NCBI GenBank assembly: GCA_026770585.1
Contig: MU646470.1
Span: 1-22,702, forward strand
Direction: 5' to 3'
DNA: 22,702 bases
DNA from: Baffinella frigidus
Lineage: Eukaryota > Cryptophyceae > Cryptomonadales > Baffinellaceae
The notes beneath the pieces are model-generated. The model did no database searches. It was not told the origin of the DNA and saw only the letters and a program-made list of their open reading frames with translations. This document shows, piece after piece, positions 1-7,100 of the stretch (positions are counted from its first letter, which is position 1; every line of letters begins with the position of its first letter). A program made the position numbers and the translations under genes.

Positions 1-523
1 GGAACCGATCGGGCCGCAGGAACTCGACAGTCGCCGCCCTCTTTTTTGACAAAAAAGGCTCCCCGCAGGGGCCGCCGGAGGCTCATTCATCGTAGGAAGC
101 AAAATGCCAACCCTTCGAGTACGTGACTCCCACTTCATAACCTGATGCAGGTCAATTTCCCCGTTTTTGGAGGGCTGTGGTCAGAAGGCTGACCATCTCT
201 GGGCACAGGAACGAACGCTTCTCTGTCAACTTTTCCTTGCTTCCTCGCTTGAGGACCACCGTCAGCCCCTAGTCGCGCCAGCCCGGTATTCCCTGCTGCT
301 CTCGCTCTCTGTCGCGGTCGCAGGAGCGCGTGTTGTAGCAGAGGCAAAAGGACTGTTTGAGAGAGCCGGTTGTTCAGGAACCTTCCCCGGAAGGTGTTCC
401 TGCGAGCGGGGGAAACACATCTGCGGGGGCTTCGCAGCCTGAGCGGGAGGTCGCTTCTCGTCAAGACTCGTGCACGAAACGGGCCCTTGCGGCATCAGTG
501 AGTTACGAGGGGATTTGTCAGAG
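1..523. other. 5' flank of the CHMP4 gene, no gene seen
   Basis: No open frame here looks like protein; the frames crossing it are short, low in complexity and run into intron sequence. The stretch precedes the CHMP4 start at 524 and probably holds its promoter and 5' UTR. I see no clear TATA box, and no transcript boundary can be placed. Confidence 0.4.
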
Positions 524-3500
524 ATGAAGCTGTTTGGGAAGGCGAAGCCTGCGGCGGCGGTCGGCAGCGGGGGACCCAACTCCGCGCAGGATGCACTCCA
601 AGCACTCAACCACCAGGAGCAGGTTCGTCACCCTTCCGCTCTCTCCCGCCCGCCCCCTCTCCTCCCCGCTGCCCACCCGCAACTGAAAACAAAGCTGCCC
701 AAACCGTGCCGAGGAGCCGAGGCTCCTGCCGGTGAGCTCAGCGGTGCAGCTACCTCCAGCGGACCCGGCTGTCAAGTTGCCCTGCGCATTGCTCGCCCCT
801 ACCCCCCGACGCTGCCCCGCAGCCGCTCCCACCATGCGGTCCATTCGTTGCTTCCGCGGGGCAGCGCCACTGTGTGCGGGGCCCCCTCCTCTGCCTCAGT
901 CTATTTGGGCTAAAAAAAATGGCGAGACGGGCTCCTTTCCGCGCCACAACTGATGGATTTGTACCGCACACCCAGCATGTCCACTTGAGAATAGTCGGTT
1001 AACCCGAGTGCGGCAGAGCTAGCCCCCCTCCTGCGCACCGCTACGTCTCCCCTCGCCCCCTAAACCCTAAACCCTAAACCCAAACCCCAAACCCTAAACC
1101 GAAACAAATTGGTGGGCGCCGTAGCGATGCACCATATGCTCCATTGCATTCCGTTTGTCAAGAAAGTGTACACCTATTTCCAAACCGACCTGATCTAATA
1201 GGGCAACGGACTGAAAACCGGATAGTTAGGTCTACGCTATTGCCTACGGTAGGCCGCACGGTAGGCCGTAGGGGCCTAGGGGGGCTCCTACGAAAAACCA
1301 GGTCCTAGGGGCCCTACGGCCTACCGTAGGCCTAACTACCCGGTTTGACAAAGTAAATCTATTCTATTCTCTCTTAAGGAATAAAATAACCGGAAAATCC
1401 CCTTCGAAGCCCACTGTATGGCATAGCCTCCGCGAGGGAGCATACATGGCCGCGGTTCTGGCATTCACAACAGTCTCTCTCCCAGCCGCGCAAAAAAAAC
1501 GACACTGAACCCCGAAACCCGAAACCCTAGCCCCTGAATCTCAGATGGAAACAGGTTCAACTTAAACCACCTTTTTGCTATCTTAGGGGTGGGGTTTGTG
1601 TTGTGGTAAAGCTGTGCCGAGGCTAGAATCGCAACTTCCACCCCCAAGACAAGACACAGCGGTGTTTTACATCAATCTGATTTCGCATTCAACCGTTGAA
1701 CAAAAAAAACGCCGCTGAAACCCGAAACCCAAGACCCGAAACCCGAAACTCGAAACCCGAGACCCGAAACCTGAAACCCGAAACCCGAAACCCGAAACCC
1801 GAAACCCGAAAGCGCACCACGCCAGAGTCTTGGAAGGGGTCGCCAAAAGTCAATTCCCCCGCAAGACAGTGGTTTTCAAAAGTCAACACGCGTCTCCGCA
1901 GACGCTTAAAAACAAACTGAGCCCCTCGAACACTCTGGCGTGGCAGCTGCTGGTGAAGCGCACGGAGTTCCTGGAACTCAAGGTCAAGGCCGAGATCCAG
2001 GAGGCCGTCAAGTTCAAGAAGGTCACCTTATCCGGGGAAACCTATTTTTCCTTCGTTTGGTGCAAACGAAAATTACTACACAATTCGTTTTCATTAGCGA
2101 TATCCGCTACCGAGCGAAGTGGGGGTTCGGGGAGGTTACAAGTGGGTTTTAAAGAGGTTTTAAAGCTTTCCACGTCCAGTCAAGAACCTTATTGTACGGG
2201 CAATTGTACACGGTCGTGACTGTTTTTCAAAAACAATCGTGATACGTTCACAATGTACATGTAAACTTTACATGACCATGAAAAAAAAGTCACATCCAGA
2301 AAAATGCGTTCGAAAGTCGTAATTAGCACATAGACGGTCGCAGGTGCAATATAATCGTTGTTTAGATGGACGCACCCCCATTATTTCACCTCAGCGCGTC
2401 CGTTTTTTTTGCAAGTCATGAACTCTTCCGCGTGAACTTGTTAAAAGTCTACAACACAGGAAGCTTCCCCAACGCTTCCCCAGCACCCCTGGTTTGTACC
2501 AGTCGCGTCCAGCAGGAGAAATATCGAAGGCACCAGATTCTGGTGCCTTCCACTGCAAAAGGTTTTAAACGAACCCCCACCTCGCTCGGTAGCGGAAAGC
2601 ATTTGTGTAGTAATTTTCGTTGCCATCAAATGAAAGAAAAATAGGTTTCCCCGGATAAGACCACTCCACACAGAGGACTACGAAGGGATTTTCAGGCGCT
2701 GAGAGCCCGAGGTTCTGTTACCTTGTCCGTAGGAACCCCCCTATGTCCCTACGGGTTGCCTACTGTAGGGTCCTAGGTCTTGTGGTTTAGGGGTCATTCA
2801 AAATCCCTTCGAAGACCGCTGTGTGGCGAGAACGCTGGAGAACCCTATTTAAAACCGGGGTGCCTTTACAAGTTGGCAGTTGTGCAGTAATTTTCGGGAC
2901 AAATCCCGGGTTTGATCACGAACCCCACGGAATTTCCGGGGGGTACGTTCAAGAAGGTGCTCCCCCTCTTTTCACCCTTCCACTCGAGAATGCCAGAGGG
3001 GCCTATTTAAAACCGATGTGCCTTTAAAAGTGGGCGTTTGTGTAGTAAATTTCGTTGATTGTTCACGTAACTCTGCGAAATTTGCACAGTCACGAGGTTG
3101 GAATACCCTATCCTGGTACAAATGTTTACAACCCCACATGTAAATAGGCTCCTCTAGTATTCTCGAGGGGTTACGCTTCACCCGTTCGGTTCAGGGTTTT
3201 GGAATGATAGTTTTGAATTTTTGGTTCAGGGTTTAGGGTGTAGGGTTCAGAGTTCAGGGTTGACCACTAGAAGTGATCAAGTTGAAAGACAAGGATGAAG
3301 CCCTCTGTTCACCATCGCCTCTCCCAATTACTTTGCCATCCCCCCTCGCGCCACTCACTCCATCCTTTAAAAAAAAGCGGACACGTGGATGTGTACCAGA
3401 GTAAAATATTTTTCTTTCATTTGATGGCAATGAAAATCACTACACAATTTGTTCTGACTAGTAATATTCAAGTATTCGTGTAGTAATTTTCGTTGGAATC

Positions 3501-4119
3501 AAATGAAAGAAAAATAGGGTTCTTCGGATAAGGGTGCCGCTCCCTCTCGTGCAGGGCTGCTAGGGAACCTCCAAACCCTAAACCCCACACCCTAAATAAT
3601 AAATAATAAATAATGAATAATAAATAATAAATCAATCACCGCAACGTGCAGGCGAAGAACAACCCTAAACCCCAAACCCCAAACCCCAAACCCAAAACCC
3701 CAAACCCTAAACCCCAAACCCCAAACCCCAAACCCCAAACCCTAAACCCTAAACAAAAAAACCTAAACCCGAAAACTGAAACCCTAAACCCGAAACCCGA
3801 AACCTTAAACCCTAAACCCCGAACCCTAACCCCAGGCAAAGAACAACAAGCGGGCGATAGCGTGCCTCAAGCGGAAAAAGATGATCGAGGCCCAGATGGA
3901 CAACGTCGACAACATGCTGCAGGTAGCGACAAACCCTAGGGCCCTACGGTAGGCAACCCGTAGGGACATATGGGGGTTCCTACCGATAAGGCAACGGAAA
4001 CTCGGGCCGAAATGCGCCGAAAATCCCTTCGTAGCCCGCTGTGTGGTAATGTTCCGAAATGGAAAAAGATCATCGAGGCCCAGATGGACAACGTCGACAA
4101 CATGCTCCCTGTGTAGGGT

Positions 4120-4151
<32 letters not shown>

Positions 4152-7100
4152 GGTTTAGGGTGTAGGGTTCAACCAGGTCCATGCACAAGACCTAGCGTTG
4201 CCTCGGTCTATTTGGGCTCTCCAAATTGGAGGTGCCTAAAATAGCATATACACCCTTACCTTCCGCGTGGGGAGCCTAAGATAGCAGGACAGATTCTGTC
4301 TTGGTCCGAAATTAGATTTGGCTCTTGTCCGCTTCTGAGTTGACGAGTTTGTACCGCAAACCCTGGGGGTCAATTAGAGAATGGTCGGTCAAACGGTTTT
4401 CGATCCGTCCGCTCGAGAATGCTACAGGATCCTATTTACATGCAGGGGTGTAAACATTTGTACCAGTAGAGGGCATTCCAACCTCGTGTTTGGCCTAGTT
4501 TGGCATGGAAGGGCTTCACAGGCATGAAAGTTACTACACGAATTGTTACTTGTAAAAGCATCCCACTTTTAGATAGGCCCCTCTAGCATTCTCGTGTGGG
4601 TAATAACTTTACTTCCCGCGGGCAGAACATAGTGACGCAGAAGAACGCGTTGATTATCACCAGGGTAAAAACATTATAAAAAAGTACAATGTTTTTTGCA
4701 CCACGAAACACTTTTAGCGCGAAACGTTGCGTTTGAAATTCTCACGACCTGGCGTGGCGGGCAGAACATAGTGACGCAGAAGAACGCGCTGGAGAACGCG
4801 GCTTTCCACAAGGAGCACGTCCCTTTCTCAAAGTTGATTATCACCAGGGTAAAACATTATAAAAAAGTACAATTTTTTTTTGTACCACGAAACACTATTA
4901 GCGCGAAACGTTGCGTTTGAAATTCTCACGACCTGGCGTGGCGGGCAGAACATAGTGACGCAGAAGAACGCGCTGGAGAACGCGGCGTTCAACAAGGAGC
5001 ACGTCGGCGCCCAGAGAGTCGCGATGAACGCCCTCAAGCAGATGAACAAAGAAATGTACGCTCCCGAGAATAGGGTCCTAGCTTCTGCCTCGGTCTATTT
5101 GGGCGAAGCGGTTTTGGTGAGCCCGGGCGCTTTAGAGCGGAAAAGTTGACGGGTTTGTACCGTGAAGCCGGACTGTCAACTTTTGAGAATAGTTGGTTAA
5201 TAAGGAGCACGTCGGCGCCCAGAGAGTCGCGATGAACGCCCTCACGATGAACACGGAAATGTATGTTGCCGTTCCAACCCCCCTCTGGCACTATTGTAAA
5301 AACTCTTTTGGGGCTGGGTGCGTGGCACACCTCTTCGGTGTGTGTCGTGAGAACACATTTATCCGGGGAAACCTATTTTTCTTTCATTTGATGGCAATCA
5401 AAATTACTACACAGATTCTTTTATATTACTAATAAGAACGAATTGTGTAGTAATTTTCGTTGCCATCAAATGAAAGAAAAATAGGTTTCCCCGGATAAAC
5501 ATGACTTCCGTGAGACTAATGGCTTTCGTTTTGTGGGGGAAAATGACTTGGAGTCGAAATGAACGCCCTCCGACAAGATGAACAACGAACTGTAAACCCT
5601 AAACCCTCACCCCTAATCCCTGACCCCTTGCCGCTCACCCCTAACCTGTAAACCCAACCCCCCACAATTCTCACCCCTCACCCCTAACCCCAACCCCTAA
5701 CCCCCAACCCCTAACCCCCAAACCCCTAACCCCTAACCCCTCGATAGCATGCCGGAGAAGGTGACAGATATGCCACTGGGTGTATCCCTTAAGTGGCGAG
5801 TAGGCTCCTACGCCCTACCGTAGGGCCCTAGGACCTGCCTAGGACCTACCCTCCTAACCCCCAACCCCTCGATAGCACTCCGGAGAAGGTGGACGAGCTC
5901 AACGACGAGATGCAGGAACTCATGGACGACATGAACCAGGTCGCATTCGCTCTTTTCTGCTCCAAAATTGACGGGTTTGTACCGCACACCCAGGGTGTCA
6001 ACTTAGGAATAGTCCGGGAGCCGGTGTCAACTTGAGAATAGTCTGTCAACCCGACCGCCAGTCTGTCTCGGTCTATTTGGGCTTGCCAATTGGGTAGGCC
6101 CGGGCTCTGTTCCGCCCCAAAGTTGACGAATTTGTGCCGCACACCCAGGGTATTCGCTCAAGAATAGTCGCCCAGCATGAACCAGGTGCACCTTAAGTTG
6201 ACATGCGATGCACCAAGTCTCCCATCCGCACAGTGGGCGTCGCAGATCGCCTCACTTATTTTCGTGGCACTCATCAAGAATGTCTCGGGAGAAGGACATT
6301 CGATTTAATTAACCGAGATGATCAAGGATTTCTCGGTACACGGACATTCAATTTGATGAACCGAGATGTTCGGCCGAAATCTCCTTCGAACCCCGCTGGG
6401 TGGCAGCCATTCTCACGTGAGCAGAGACAACACGTGGTCACTCGCATCACAGGCATCCTGGCCTCCGTGTCCAGCCTGGAGCTGAGTAGGGGTCAAATCG
6501 TTGAATAACCCTCGATCACAAAAGTTGACAGATTTGTACTACTACAATACTTTTACGACTTTTGCACCAGAAATCATTCATCACGACCGCGAGGAATCCT
6601 CGCGGTTTTGTGGGCAGCGTGATCTTAAGTTGCCAAATATACCCTGGGGTCAACTCGAGGCCGAATACCCTCCCGAGGAGGCCTTGTCTCCATACAGCGG
6701 GTAACGAAGGGATTTTCGGGCGCTGAGAGCCCGAGTTTCCGTTACCTTATCCGTAGGAAGCCCCCTGTGTCCCTACGGGTTGCCTACCGTAGGTTCGTAT
6801 GTCTTATCGCTTAGGGGTTATTCACAATCCCTTCGAACTCCGCTGTGTGGCAGAACGGTGGCTGGTCCAGATACCAACCCCCAGCCTGACGGATGAAGGT
6901 CTCTCTCACCATCTCATATGGAAAAAACTTATAATTTATAAACTGGATTCAATGAAATTTACTAAATAGAACGATCTTTACATGTAATATTAAAGGAAAC
7001 GTGTAGTAATTTTGATTGAAATTCAGTTTACAAATTATAAGTTCAGCTTACGAATTATTTCGATATGAGATATAACCCTCCCCCGCATTCGAACAGGTTA

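Noticed and set aside
488-501. GCGGCATCAGTGAG shared between 488-501 and exon 1 of the right-hand gene near 18505
   Set aside because: Fourteen bases with no extension on either side; chance is likely in a window this size.
470-913. 147-residue ORF starting at 470
   Set aside because: Only its middle part (from 524) matches CHMP4, up to 622. The rest reads through the exon 1 donor into low-complexity intron.
1689-1920. ORFs with ETRNPKPETRNPKPE and GFRVSGFGFRV repeats (also 3636-3939, 7055-7301, 8394-8585, 10780-10974, 19761-19988)
   Set aside because: These are translations of seven-base DNA repeats, open in several frames on both strands at once; nothing suggests they are real proteins.
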